Origin: Buchananella felis
Lineage (GTDB): Bacteria > Actinomycetota > Actinomycetes > Actinomycetales > Actinomycetaceae
Direction: 5' to 3' (one strand)
DNA: 64,000 nt
NCBI RefSeq assembly: GCF_041380015.1
Contig: NZ_CP159978.1
Positions within the stretch are counted from its first letter, which is position 1. Each line of letters starts with the position of its first letter. Of the stretch, positions 9,226-17,705 are shown piece by piece. The translations under genes were made by a program, and so were the position numbers. A model generated the notes under the pieces. The model worked only from the letters and a program-made list of their open reading frames with translations, had not been told where the DNA came from and searched no databases.

Positions 9226-9448
9226 GCTCGAATTCTAAGGCGTTTCGTTGACCGGTTCTTGTATAGGTTTTCGTACTTGTGGCAGTGTAAGTGGTGTGGT
9301 ATGCGGAGGGGTGGGCACGTGATGGCGCGTTGGAACTTGGAGGTTAGATAGCGAGTTCGCGTTGAGCGCGATGGTTTTGGGTCTAGGTCGCGCAAGTCTG
9401 TTTAGGACGTGGCTGATATCTCGGCCGATATAAGGGGTGTATCTTGGC

Positions 9449-10654
9449 TTATGTGTCATCGCTGGCTGCGGCGGTGTTGAGCGCTGCGGCGGGTGGAGCG
9501 TCGTCCAACTGGGTGTCTGAAGCGGCGGCACCACCCGCACCACCACCACTTGCCGCAGCGGAGACCGCTAGTGCCTGCTCCAGCAGGCCGCGCAGGGCGG
9601 CAACCTCGGCGCGCAGCTCGCGCACCTCGCTGCCGGTTGAGAAGAAGTCCTCGCGCATGGGCTCGGCGTCGGGCACGGGAGCGGGCGACTTGATGGTGCC
9701 CGGATCGGTGGAGGAAAGCGAGGACATCGCATCCACGATCACCGCGACGAACAGGTTCAGCATTACGAACGCTGAGACCAGGATGTAGGTGACAAAGAAG
9801 ATCCACGCGTTGGGGTGGACCTCCATCACGGGCCGGACGATCCCGGCGCTCCAGGACTCCAACGTCATGATCTGGAACAGGGAGTACAGGGAGGCGCCCA
9901 CGGTGCCGAACCACTCCGGGAAGCTGTCGCCGTACATCATCGTCGCCATCACGGCCGCCACGTAGAACACGATGCCCATCAGGCCCGCGATGGCGCCGAT
10001 GCCTGGGATCGCTTGCACCAGAGCTGAAGCGATCCGGCGCAGCTGGGGCATGCGGTTGATCAGGCGCATCACGCGCATCACGCGCAGTGCACGCAACACC
10101 GCGAACTGGCCGGTGGCCGGCGCCAGCGCGATCGCCACCACCACGAAGTCGAAGATGTTCCAGCCGTCGCGGAAGAAGCGCGGCCCCAGCGCGAACAGCT
10201 TGAGCGCCAACTCCACGATGAAGATCGTCATCGCCACCTGGTTGAGCACGTGCAGGGCGCTGCCCCAGTTGGCCATGATCGAGTCGGAGGTCTCCAAGCC
10301 CATCGTGATCGCGTTCAGGATGATCACCACCAGCACGGCGGTCTGCGCGGCGGTGGAGAGCACCACGCGGCCCACCTTCCGGCGCAGTCGGTTCAACGCG
10401 GTGGTGGGGGCTGGCAGCTGCATGAGGTCGGTTGCGACGGGATCGAGGTCGGCGGCGGGAGAGGCCGCAGGACCGGCGGCGGAATCGGTGCCGGGCAAGC
10501 CGAGGCCGGCGCGGTCGGCGTCGTCGCGCGCCTCCCGCTCGGAACGCTCGGGGCGGTCACCGGCACCGGCGGCCTGGGCGGAGGCAGTGATGTAAGGGCG
10601 CATGGACGCGATCATAAGGGCACGCAGCGTGCACAATCGCTCAGGCGCGGCCAT
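9449..10654 (-). CDS. NaChBac-type voltage-gated sodium channel
   Basis: 401 aa. Six transmembrane segments lie between about 98 and 325. The voltage sensor S4 has Arg every third residue (Arg188, 191, 194, 197 in VLRALRVMRVMRL). The pore loop holds TLESWS (264-269), the selectivity-filter signature of bacterial NaChBac channels. The C-terminus has a heptad-like helix (VRELRAEVAALRGLLEQ) expected to form the tetramer coiled coil. About 90 residues of polar low-complexity sequence precede S1. The start at 10654 is supported by GAGGAAG close upstream; later ATGs at 10615 and 10603 are possible. G+C is that of the host, so it may be native rather than part of the neighbouring block. Confidence 0.88.
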   Translation of the reverse strand: MAAPERLCTLRALMIASMRPYITASAQAAGAGDRPERSEREARDDADRAGLGLPGTDSAAGPAASPAADLDPVATDLMQLPAPTTALNRLRRKVGRVVLSTAAQTAVLVVIILNAITMGLETSDSIMANWGSALHVLNQVAMTIFIVELALKLFALGPRFFRDGWNIFDFVVVAIALAPATGQFAVLRALRVMRVMRLINRMPQLRRIASALVQAIPGIGAIAGLMGIVFYVAAVMATMMYGDSFPEWFGTVGASLYSLFQIMTLESWSAGIVRPVMEVHPNAWIFFVTYILVSAFVMLNLFVAVIVDAMSSLSSTDPGTIKSPAPVPDAEPMREDFFSTGSEVRELRAEVAALRGLLEQALAVSAAASGGGAGGAAASDTQLDDAPPAAALNTAAASDDT

Positions 10655-10753
10655 AGCTTCCTCAACACCGCCGGCCCGCTCCCGCGCCTACGCACCGGCC
10701 CGGCCCGGGCCGCAACAAACCCCGCCCGCCTTTGACCGCCTAAACTTGGCTCC

Positions 10754-11695
10754 ATGCGTCTTCTTTTCGCCGGCACCCCGGAGGTGGCGGTTCCTGCCCT
10801 GGCGGCCCTGCTGGATTCGGAGCACGAGGTGGCGGGTGTGCTCACCCGCGCCCCTGCCCGTTCGGGGCGTGGCCGCACGCTGCGCCCGTCTCCGGTGGAG
10901 GAGGCCGCGCGCGCCGCGAACCTGCCGGTGCTGACGCCGGCGACGCTGCGGGATGAGGACGTAGCGGCCCAGATCCGCGCCTTTGGTGCCGACGCGATCA
11001 TCACGGTGGCCTACGGCCTCCTGGTGCCGCCCAGCCTGCTGGACGCCGCCAAGCACGGTTGGCTGAACGTGCACTTCTCCCTGCTGCCGGCTTGGCGCGG
11101 GGCGGCGCCGGTGCAGCGGGCGATCATGGCTGGCGATGAGCTGGGCGGCGTGAGCGTTTTCCGCATCGAGCAGGGCCTGGACACCGGGCCGGTCTTCGGC
11201 ACGGCCACCTACGCCTTTGGCCGCGAGGAGACGGCGGGGCAGGCGCTGGAGGCGCTGTCCCACGTGGGCAGTGAGCTTTTGCTGCGCGTGCTGGCCGGGA
11301 TCGAGGCCGGCCAGGTGGTGGCCCGCCCGCAGGAGGCGGAGGGCGTGAGCCTGGCCCCGCGCCTGGAGGTGGCCGACGCCTTCGTTTCCTTCACCACCCC
11401 CGCCTTCGCAATCGACCGCCTGATTCGCGGCGTCACCCCGGCGCCGGGGGCGTGGACGACGTTCCGCCAGGCCCGCCTGAAGCTGGGACCGGTGAGCGTG
11501 GCGGCGGGGCCGGAGGCGGCCGGGCTGGGCCCGGGGCAGGTGTTGGCCACGAAGAAGGACGTGTTCGTGGGCACCGGGAGCGGCGCGGTGCGGCTGGGGC
11601 AGGTGGCCCCGGCAGGTAAGGGCTGGATGGACGCAGCTAGCTGGGCGCGCGGGGCGCGCCCGGCGCCGGAAGAACTATTGGGCGTAACGGAGTAG
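10754..11695 (+). CDS. fmt: Methionyl-tRNA formyltransferase
   Basis: 313 aa, the usual length. It formylates initiator Met-tRNA using 10-formyl-tetrahydrofolate. The N-terminal Rossmann domain starts MRLLFAGTPEVA, and the catalytic residues are visible as Asn105 and His107 (WLNVHFSLLP, then WRGAAPVQ) and Asp143 (GLDTGPVF). The C-terminal OB-like tRNA-binding domain follows from about 205. rsmB starts 11 bp after its stop and rpe follows, forming a translation-linked operon typical of actinobacteria. Confidence 0.95.
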   Translation: MRLLFAGTPEVAVPALAALLDSEHEVAGVLTRAPARSGRGRTLRPSPVEEAARAANLPVLTPATLRDEDVAAQIRAFGADAIITVAYGLLVPPSLLDAAKHGWLNVHFSLLPAWRGAAPVQRAIMAGDELGGVSVFRIEQGLDTGPVFGTATYAFGREETAGQALEALSHVGSELLLRVLAGIEAGQVVARPQEAEGVSLAPRLEVADAFVSFTTPAFAIDRLIRGVTPAPGAWTTFRQARLKLGPVSVAAGPEAAGLGPGQVLATKKDVFVGTGSGAVRLGQVAPAGKGWMDAASWARGARPAPEELLGVTE

Positions 11696-11706
11696 AGGGA
11701 ACCGCA

Positions 11707-13416
11707 ATGAATTACGTGAAGAAGCGCCGCGACTTTGACCCGGCGCGGCATGCGGCCTACACCGCGCTCATGCAGGTGGCCACGGATGATGCCTACGCCA
11801 ACCTGGTGCTGCCTGCGATCCTGCGGGAGCGCGGCCTGCGCCCGCTGGACGCCGCCTTTGCCACGGAGCTGACCTACGGCACGCTGCGCATGCAGGGCAA
11901 GTACGACTCGATCATCGCCCGCAGCGCCACCCGCCCACTGGACCAGCTGGATCCGGCCGTGGCCGTACTGCTGCGCCTGGGCGCCCACCAGCTGCTCACG
12001 CTGCGCATCGCCCCGTACGCGGCGGTGGGGGAGACGGTGGCGCTGGCGCGGCAGGTGACCAGCGATGGTCCGGCCAAGATGATCAACGCGGTGCTGCGCC
12101 GACTCTCGGAGCGCTCCCCGCAGGAGTGGGACGAGCTGCTGGAGGCCACCGAGGGGGCCGACGAGCGCCGCGCCGCAGTGCACAGCCACCCGGAGTGGGT
12201 GGTGCGCGCGCTGACGCAGGCGCTGAAGGTGGCCGGGCGGGGCGATGAGATCGACGCCCTGCTGGAGGCAAACAATCTGCCCCCGCAGGTGTGCCTGGTG
12301 GCGCGCCCGGGCCTGGTGGAGCCGGTGGACCTGGCCCGCACCGCCGCCCGCGTGCTGCGCACCCGCGCCACCGCCGGGGTGATCTCCCCGTACGCGGTCA
12401 ACATTGCGGGCGGCGACCCGGCCCGCCTGCACGAGGTGCGGGGTGCGCAGGCCGCCGTGCAGGACGAGGGCTCCCAGATGGTCGCCGCCGTGCTTGCCTC
12501 CGCCCCGCTGGACGGGCCCGACGAGCGTTGGCTGGACTTGTGCGCCGGCCCGGGCGGCAAGACCGCCCTGCTTGCCGGCCTGGCCGGCGCGCGTGGTGTG
12601 GAGCTGCTGGCCAACGAGGTCACGGCGCACCGCGCGGACCTGGTGCGCCAGGCCGTGCGACCTTCCGCCGACTGGGTGGAGGTGCGCACCGGGGACGGCC
12701 GCGAGCTGGGGGAGGAGAAGGAGGGCTACTTCGACCGCACCCTGGTGGACGTGCCCTGCTCCGGCCTGGGCTCGCTGCGCCGCCGCCCGGAGGCACGCTG
12801 GCGCCGCCAGCCGCGCGACATCGCGGACCTGGCCCCGCTGCAGCGCGAGCTGCTGGCCGCCGCGATCAAGGCCACCCGCCCCGGCGGAATCGTCGGCTAC
12901 GCCACCTGCTCGCCGCACGTAGCGGAGACGCACGTGGTGGTCCAAGAGGCCATCGCCAAGGGCCTGGTCAAGCCGCTCGATGCCGTGGAGGTGGCCCGCA
13001 TGGTCGCCTCCTGGCGGGAGGACTTCGCCTTCGGGCGCGTCAGCGACTCCCTGGCCGGCACCGGCAAGGCCGGCCGCGTCAACGAGGACGTGGACTGCTG
13101 CTTCAAGCCGGTAAACGAGGCGGGCGCGGCGGCGGAGAATGGCCGCCAGGGCGACGTCGTGCAACTGGACGGCGAAGAAAGCGGCCTCGCTGACGGATCG
13201 GCCCCCGCAGAGGAGGCCGGCCCGGACACCGACGGCCACGCCGGCGAGGCGGAGGGGGCGGCAGCGTCGGTCCAGCCGGCCCAGGAAAAGGCGGCAGGCG
13301 CGGAGGCGGAGGAGCCGCAGTTCACTGCCGAGTTCGGGCAGGGCCCGTTCCTGCAGCTGTGGCCGCACGTGAACGGCACTGACGCAATGTTCCTGGCGCT
13401 CCTGGAGGTGCAGTGA
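11707..13416 (+). CDS. rsmB: 16S rRNA (cytosine-C5)-methyltransferase, RsmB/Sun family
   Basis: 569 aa. A NusB-like helical domain spans about 10-145 and the SAM-dependent methyltransferase domain about 190-460. Motif I is LCAGPGGKT (278-286). The two catalytic cysteines are in DVPCSG (Cys351) and ATCSPH (Cys401), as in Sun/RsmB enzymes that methylate C967 of 16S rRNA. A 70-residue Ala/Glu/Asp-rich segment (about 470-540) interrupts the C-terminus before the conserved ending LQLWPHVNGTDAMFLALL. The next gene starts at or within its stop codon, so expression is coupled with rpe. Confidence 0.92.
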   Translation: MNYVKKRRDFDPARHAAYTALMQVATDDAYANLVLPAILRERGLRPLDAAFATELTYGTLRMQGKYDSIIARSATRPLDQLDPAVAVLLRLGAHQLLTLRIAPYAAVGETVALARQVTSDGPAKMINAVLRRLSERSPQEWDELLEATEGADERRAAVHSHPEWVVRALTQALKVAGRGDEIDALLEANNLPPQVCLVARPGLVEPVDLARTAARVLRTRATAGVISPYAVNIAGGDPARLHEVRGAQAAVQDEGSQMVAAVLASAPLDGPDERWLDLCAGPGGKTALLAGLAGARGVELLANEVTAHRADLVRQAVRPSADWVEVRTGDGRELGEEKEGYFDRTLVDVPCSGLGSLRRRPEARWRRQPRDIADLAPLQRELLAAAIKATRPGGIVGYATCSPHVAETHVVVQEAIAKGLVKPLDAVEVARMVASWREDFAFGRVSDSLAGTGKAGRVNEDVDCCFKPVNEAGAAAENGRQGDVVQLDGEESGLADGSAPAEEAGPDTDGHAGEAEGAAASVQPAQEKAAGAEAEEPQFTAEFGQGPFLQLWPHVNGTDAMFLALLEVQ

Positions 13417-14075
13417 TGACCACGATCAGCCCGTCGATCCTGAACTCTGACCTGCTGGATCTGCGCGGCCAGCTGGAGGCGGTGCGCAACGCGGACTACG
13501 CGCACGTGGACGTGATGGACAACCACTTCGTCCCCAACCTCACCTGGGGGCTGCCGGTGGTGGAGGCCACCGTGCGCGCCGGCATCCTGCCCATCGACGC
13601 CCACCTGATGATCCAGGACCCCGACCGGTGGGCGCCGGGGTATGCGGAGGTGGGGTGCGCGTCGGTCACCTTCCACGCTGAGGCCGCCACCGCGCCGATC
13701 CGCCTGGCCCGCGAGCTGCGCCGCCTGGGCACGAAGGCCGGGCTGGGGCTGCGGCCGGCCACCCCGGTGGAGCCCTTTATCGAGCTGCTGCCGGAGATCG
13801 ACCTGCTGCTCATCATGACCGTGGAGCCGGGCTTTGGCGGGCAGGCGTTCTTGGATTGCATGCTGCCCAAGATCCAGCGCGCCCGCGCCGCCATCAACGC
13901 CTCCGGGCTGGAGATCGCCCTGCAGGTGGACGGCGGCATCTCCCGCCAGACCATCGAGCGGGCCGCGAGCGCCGGGGCGGACGTGTTCGTGGCCGGCTCG
14001 GCGGTCTACAAGGCCGAGGATGCCTACGCGGAGGTGGAGGAGTTGCGCCGCCTGGCCGCCTGCCACGCGCACTGA
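13416..14075 (+). CDS. rpe: Ribulose-phosphate 3-epimerase
   Basis: 219 aa TIM-barrel enzyme of the pentose phosphate pathway that interconverts ribulose-5-phosphate and xylulose-5-phosphate. Family motifs are clear: SPSILNSD near the start, HVDVMDNHFVPN, HLMI, MTVEPGFGGQ and QVDGGIS, which contain the metal-binding His and Asp residues. The ATG at 13416 shares its A with the rsmB stop and lies 7 nt after GGAGG; a GTG one codon earlier (13413) is a less well-spaced alternative. Confidence 0.95.
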   Translation: MTTISPSILNSDLLDLRGQLEAVRNADYAHVDVMDNHFVPNLTWGLPVVEATVRAGILPIDAHLMIQDPDRWAPGYAEVGCASVTFHAEAATAPIRLARELRRLGTKAGLGLRPATPVEPFIELLPEIDLLLIMTVEPGFGGQAFLDCMLPKIQRARAAINASGLEIALQVDGGISRQTIERAASAGADVFVAGSAVYKAEDAYAEVEELRRLAACHAH

Positions 14076-14166
14076 CCTGGCTGGTCGGTGGTCGATCTGG
14101 GATGGTGGGGCGCTTTCCGGCGCGCCTGCGGGCCGGTCGGGGTGGGCTGCTAGACTCGCCTGCGTA

Positions 14167-14283
14167 CGTGCTCCGGGGTCGGTGAAACTCCGAGCCGGCG
14201 GTGACAGCCCGCGACCCGCGCTATGTGGTTGACTCGGTGAAATTCCGAGGCCGACGGTTAAAGTCCGGATGGGAGGCAGCACG
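14167..14283 (+). promoter_or_regulatory. FMN riboswitch (RFN element)
   Basis: The closing helix P1 is CGTGCT (14167-14172) with AGCACG (14278-14283). Inside are the conserved RFN blocks: GGTCGGTGAAACTCCGAGCC followed by GGCGGTGACAGCCCGCGACC, then GACTCGGTGAAATTCCGAGG, CCGACGGTTAAAGTCCGGAT and GGGAGG. It binds FMN. Downstream, CGCCTA (14322-14327) pairs with TAGGCG (14332-14337) inside a larger G+C-rich fold and may be part of the expression platform. The controlled genes are a riboflavin-uptake pair starting at 14385. Confidence 0.93.
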
Positions 14284-14384
14284 GCGTGACACGCTGCGTG
14301 GCGTGCGCGTCTATGTAGGCGCGCCTACCCGTAGGCGTGCGCGCTTGGTTACCTCCGCCCCGGGCCTGACCTGACGGGACGTGG

Positions 14385-15146
14385 ATGAACCGGCTAACGA
14401 GGCTACTGGCCCCCATCGCGGTGGGTGCGCTGCTGCTTGCCGCCTGGGCGTGGGCCTCCGGTAGTGGGGCGGTGGCGCCGTTCCTGCTTCCCTCCCCGGC
14501 GCGCGTGCTAACCCACCTCTTGGCTTCGTTCACCGGCACGATCGCGCCGGCCGCCTGGGAGACCCTGCGCGCCGCCCTGATCGGGTGCGCGGCGGCCGTG
14601 GTGGTGGCCGGGCCGCTGGCCTACGTGATCTGGCGGTGGCGCTGGGCGGACGCCGCCCTCTCGCCCTACCTGGCCGCCTCCCAGGCCGTTCCCGCCATCG
14701 CCCTGGCGCCGCTGCTGGCGGTGTGGCTGGGATACGGGCTGACCCCGACCGTGGTGCTGTGCGCCCTGATCGTGTTCTTCCCGATCTTCGTTGCCACCCT
14801 GAACGCGCTGCGCGGCATCGACCCCGACCTGCTGGACGCCGCCCGCCTGGACGGCACCACGCCCGCCCAGTTGCTGATCCACATCCAGGCCCCGCTGGCC
14901 CTGCCCGGCTTCATGTCCGGCCTGCGCGCAGGTTTCCCGCTGTCGATCACCGGCGCTGTGGTGGGCGAGTTCGTGCTGGGCGGCAAGGGCATGGGCATGC
15001 TGCTGACCGCCCAGCGCCAGGCCGCCAACACCGCAGGCATGTTCGCCACCATCCTGGTCCTGGCCGTGATGGCCAGCCTCTTCTACGTGGCGCTCCAAAT
15101 CCTGGAGCACCTTTCACCCACCATCGCCGCACTAAGGAGCAAATGA
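14385..15146 (+). CDS. ribX: Riboflavin ABC transporter permease RibX
   Basis: 253 aa, about six transmembrane helices, a BPD-type ABC permease of the SsuC/TauC/ThiX kind. The EAA-like cytoplasmic loop is recognisable near residues 150-165 (DLLDAARLDGTTPAQ). General sequence similarity would also fit a thiamine-precursor or taurine permease, but the FMN riboswitch 100 bp upstream and the coupled lipoprotein gene point to riboflavin uptake (RibXY type). No ATPase gene lies nearby, so it must borrow one encoded elsewhere. The gene symbol rests on context. Confidence 0.78.
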   Translation: MNRLTRLLAPIAVGALLLAAWAWASGSGAVAPFLLPSPARVLTHLLASFTGTIAPAAWETLRAALIGCAAAVVVAGPLAYVIWRWRWADAALSPYLAASQAVPAIALAPLLAVWLGYGLTPTVVLCALIVFFPIFVATLNALRGIDPDLLDAARLDGTTPAQLLIHIQAPLALPGFMSGLRAGFPLSITGAVVGEFVLGGKGMGMLLTAQRQAANTAGMFATILVLAVMASLFYVALQILEHLSPTIAALRSK

Positions 15147-16192
15147 TGCGACGCAAGATCGCGCTGGTCGCCTCCGCACTGGTAGCCGCCCTCTTTACCG
15201 GGGCCTGTTCCGCCGACGCTCCGCCGGTCGCCCCCAGCGCTAAGGCCGATGGCGCTGGCGGCCAGGGCGCCGCCGTGACCGTGGGGCTCACCTACGTGCC
15301 CAACGTCCAGTTCACCCCCGCCTACTTCGCGCAGAGCAAGGACTTCTTCCGGGAGCACGGCGTGGAGGCCAGCTTGCGCCACCACGGCGCCCAGGAGGAC
15401 CTGTTCGGTGCCCTGGCGGCGGGGGAGGAGCAGCTCGTGGTGGCCGGCGCGACGGAGGCCGCAGTGGCGGCGGCGGCCGGGCAGGACGTCGTACTCCTTG
15501 CCCCCTACTACCGTGCCTACCCGGCGGTGTTGATCGTGCCGGCGGACTCGCCCATCCAGAGCGTGGCGGACCTGAAGGGGCACAGCGTGGGCATTCCGGG
15601 CGAGTACGGGGAGAACCTCTACGCCCTGGAGGGGGCGCTGGCGCAGGCCGGCCTGACCCGCACCGAGGTTGATGTGCAGTCGATCGGCTACACGCAGGTG
15701 GCCGCCCTGGCCGCCGGGCACGTGGACGCGGTGATCGGATTCGTCAACAACGAGCCGGTGCAGGCCGCCGCGCAGGGCGTGCAGGTGCGCGTGGTGCCGA
15801 TTGGGCACACCGACCTGCTGGGCGCCGCGATCGTCACCTCGCGCGCCGCGCTGGAGAAGAACCCGGAGGGCATCCGCGCCGCCGCCCTGGCGCTGCAGGA
15901 CGGTATTGACGCCACCGTCGCCAGCCTCGAGGCCGGGGGAGAAGAAGCCCTGGCCGTGGCCAAGGAGTTCGTGCCGGACCTGAACGGTGAGGCCGAGGCC
16001 GGTGCCTTGGCCACCTTGAGCGCCACCGTGCCGCTGTGGACCGGATTCGACCCGGCCAAGGACGACGGCCTGGGCGGTGTACGCGGCTCGGAGTACATCA
16101 CCGTCACCAGCGTGGCGGCCATGCTGGAGGCGCTGGAGTCCGCCGGCGTACTCAAGGGGGAGGTCACGGCCGGGTCCCTCCTGGCCGACTAG
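15143..16192 (+). CDS. ribY: Riboflavin-binding lipoprotein RibY
   Basis: 349 aa. A lipoprotein signal (basic start MMRRK, hydrophobic core, lipobox TGAC with Cys19-20) is followed by an NMT1/THI5-like periplasmic-binding domain: VTVGLTYVPNVQFTPAYFAQ, later GIPGEYGENLYALEG and IGYTQVAALAAGHVDAVIGF. It should be anchored to the outer membrane face and hand ligand to RibX. Its ATG overlaps the ribX stop (ATGA); a second ATG at 15146 is better spaced from AAGGAG. The frame continues upstream through ribX but is a shadow there. Ligand assignment to riboflavin follows from the riboswitch. Confidence 0.8.
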   Translation: MMRRKIALVASALVAALFTGACSADAPPVAPSAKADGAGGQGAAVTVGLTYVPNVQFTPAYFAQSKDFFREHGVEASLRHHGAQEDLFGALAAGEEQLVVAGATEAAVAAAAGQDVVLLAPYYRAYPAVLIVPADSPIQSVADLKGHSVGIPGEYGENLYALEGALAQAGLTRTEVDVQSIGYTQVAALAAGHVDAVIGFVNNEPVQAAAQGVQVRVVPIGHTDLLGAAIVTSRAALEKNPEGIRAAALALQDGIDATVASLEAGGEEALAVAKEFVPDLNGEAEAGALATLSATVPLWTGFDPAKDDGLGGVRGSEYITVTSVAAMLEALESAGVLKGEVTAGSLLAD

Positions 16193-16211
16193 CCCTGCCC
16201 CATAACACCCC

Positions 16212-16258
16212 TGCCCCTGTGGCACCCCGAGCCGAGCGCTCGGGATGCCACAGGGGCA
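16212..16258 (+). terminator. Terminator after ribXY
   Basis: TGCCCCTGTGGCA (16212-16224) pairs perfectly with TGCCACAGGGGCA (16246-16258), and an inner stem CCCGAGC/GCTCGGG extends it. Only a weak T-rich tail follows (AGTTATT). Confidence 0.7.
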
Positions 16259-16334
16259 AGTTATTGGGACAATTGTTGCCAAGAAGGCGGCCGTTGCTCG
16301 CGGCCGCGCCGCGCCGCGACAGAAGGGAGAACCG

Positions 16335-16724
16335 GTGCGTACCCTGCTCAACATCATCTGGCTGGTGCTCGGTGGCTTTTGGCTGTTCCTGAGCTACATC
16401 GTGGTGGGCGTGCTCGCCTGCATCCTGATCATCACCGCGCCGGCCGGCGTGGCCTGCTTCCGCATCGCCGGCTACGTGCTGTGGCCCTTCGGGCGAGACG
16501 TGGTGCGCAAGCCCGGTGCGGGCGTCGGCTCCACGTTGATGAACGTGGTCTGGTTCATCCTGTTCGGGCTGCCGCTGGCCGTCAGCCACGTGCTCACCGC
16601 CGCGGCCCAGGCCATCACCATCATCGGAATCCCGCTGGCGATCGCCAACATCAAGCTCATCCCAATCACCTGCTTCCCCTTCGGCAAGCAGGTGGTGGGC
16701 CGCGCCCAGCAGATTCGCTACTGA
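16335..16724 (+). CDS. YccF-domain inner membrane protein
   Basis: 129 aa from the GTG at 16335, preceded by AAGGGAG; the frame runs further upstream without a better start. Two copies of the YccF (DUF307) inner-membrane module are visible, each built as a hydrophobic helix followed by a conserved turn: IIWLVLGGFWLFL then GVACFRIAGYVLWPFGRDVV, and NVVWFILFGLPLAV then ANIKLIPITCFPFGKQVV. Function of the family is unknown. It stands alone between the ribXY terminator and a DUF421 gene. Confidence 0.82.
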   Translation: MRTLLNIIWLVLGGFWLFLSYIVVGVLACILIITAPAGVACFRIAGYVLWPFGRDVVRKPGAGVGSTLMNVVWFILFGLPLAVSHVLTAAAQAITIIGIPLAIANIKLIPITCFPFGKQVVGRAQQIRY

Positions 16725-16814
16725 ACCCCAAAAGACCCATGCGCCCGCCGGCCGCTCACGCTCCCGGCGGGCGCTGCCCGCTCCCACCCCAACTAGCGCT
16801 AAGGCCCTCCTCGA

Positions 16815-17492
16815 ATGCCGATCGACCTCTCGTTCTACCTGTTCTCCCTCCTGAAGTTCGGGGCGGGATTCTTGATCATCGCCGCCTACCTGAAGCTGAC
16901 CAACAAGCTGCAGTCCTCCAACCTCACCCCGATCGACTACATCGGCAACTTCGTGCTGGGCGGCATCATCAGCGGCGTCATCTACAACGGAGACATCCCC
17001 TTTAGGCGCTTCGTGCTGGTGCTGGTGATCGCCCTGGGCATGATCTCCCTGCTCAACTTCGTCACCATGCGCTTCCTGGTGGTGCGCCAGGCGGTCACCT
17101 CAGACCCGCTGCCGATCATCGTCAACGGCGTCTTCCAGATCGACCCGGAGGAGGGCAAGTCCAGCAAGTTCGACGTCATCACCTTCATCTCCCAGCTGCG
17201 TTCGCGCGGCATCTACTCGCTCGAGGACATCGCCTTCGCCCAGATCGAGCCGGACGGCTCCCTCACCGTGATCAAGAAGGGAGACGGCGTGATCAACAGC
17301 CTCCTGGTGCGCAACGGGGAGCTGCTGGAGCGCCACCTGAAGGCCGTGGACCGCGACGAGGAGTGGATGATCGCCCAGCTGGAGGCGGAGAACCTGGCCC
17401 TGGAGGACGTCTACCTGGTGGAGCTATCGCGCGAAAAGCACCTGTTCATCGTCAAGAAGGACGGCACCTGCATCGCCAAGGAGATCGAATAG
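16815..17492 (+). CDS. DUF421 (YetF-like) membrane protein
   Basis: 225 aa. Two or three N-terminal transmembrane helices (about 8-27, 42-60, 66-85) precede a soluble domain with the DUF421 hallmark segments: NFVLGGIISGVIYN, PLPIIVNGVFQ and SLEDIAFAQIEPDGSLTVI. The C-terminal extension (about 170-225) is longer than in the shortest members. Relatives in Bacillus (YetF, YrbG, YdfS) are membrane proteins, some linked to spores; no role is known here. A hairpin terminator follows. Confidence 0.82.
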   Translation: MPIDLSFYLFSLLKFGAGFLIIAAYLKLTNKLQSSNLTPIDYIGNFVLGGIISGVIYNGDIPFRRFVLVLVIALGMISLLNFVTMRFLVVRQAVTSDPLPIIVNGVFQIDPEEGKSSKFDVITFISQLRSRGIYSLEDIAFAQIEPDGSLTVIKKGDGVINSLLVRNGELLERHLKAVDRDEEWMIAQLEAENLALEDVYLVELSREKHLFIVKKDGTCIAKEIE

Positions 17493-17503
17493 CGGGCAGA
17501 CGA

Positions 17504-17535
17504 GCGGCGCGGTCGCGTTTCGGGGACCGCGCCGC
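17504..17535 (+). terminator. Hairpin terminator after the DUF421 gene
   Basis: GCGGCGCGGTC (17504-17514) pairs with GACCGCGCCGC (17525-17535) over a 10-nt loop. There is no real T-run. The rest of the gap to hisE is G+C-rich with short direct repeats (CGCGCCGCCGCTGGGCC twice; CCCCGCTGCTG twice). Confidence 0.5.
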
Positions 17536-17705
17536 CGCTGGGCCGGGCTGCCGGGTGCGGGATGGGGCAGGTAGCCGGCGGGCCGCGCCGCCGCTGGGCC
17601 ACGCCGCCGCGCCGGGCCCCGCTGCTGGGCCCCGCTGCTGTGCGGGTGGTGAGACGGACGGGATCACATTGGTGTGGTGGGGCGGGCGCGCACTAAGGTG
17701 GCGGC

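Larger units (their letters stand above)
3519..9440 (-). other. Lower-G+C inserted block carrying a kinase/PP2C/vWA/FHA-ABC operon
   Basis: G+C drops to roughly one half (locally about 40% at 3541-3600) directly after the priA stop and recovers around 9440, ahead of the sodium-channel gene. All four genes are on the minus strand, with gaps or overlaps of 12 bp, 38 bp and a 4-bp overlap. The block separates priA from fmt, which are normally neighbours. No integrase, tRNA or clear flanking repeat was seen, so transfer is inferred from composition and synteny only. Confidence 0.7.

Noticed and set aside
11209..13368. A 719-codon minus-strand frame across fmt and rsmB
   Set aside because: Shadow of two genes with intact catalytic motifs; the product is His/Arg/Gly-rich and crosses the real gene boundary.
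14385..16192. Thiamine or taurine transporter for the permease and lipoprotein
   Set aside because: The leader is an FMN riboswitch, not a TPP riboswitch, so riboflavin is the better substrate.
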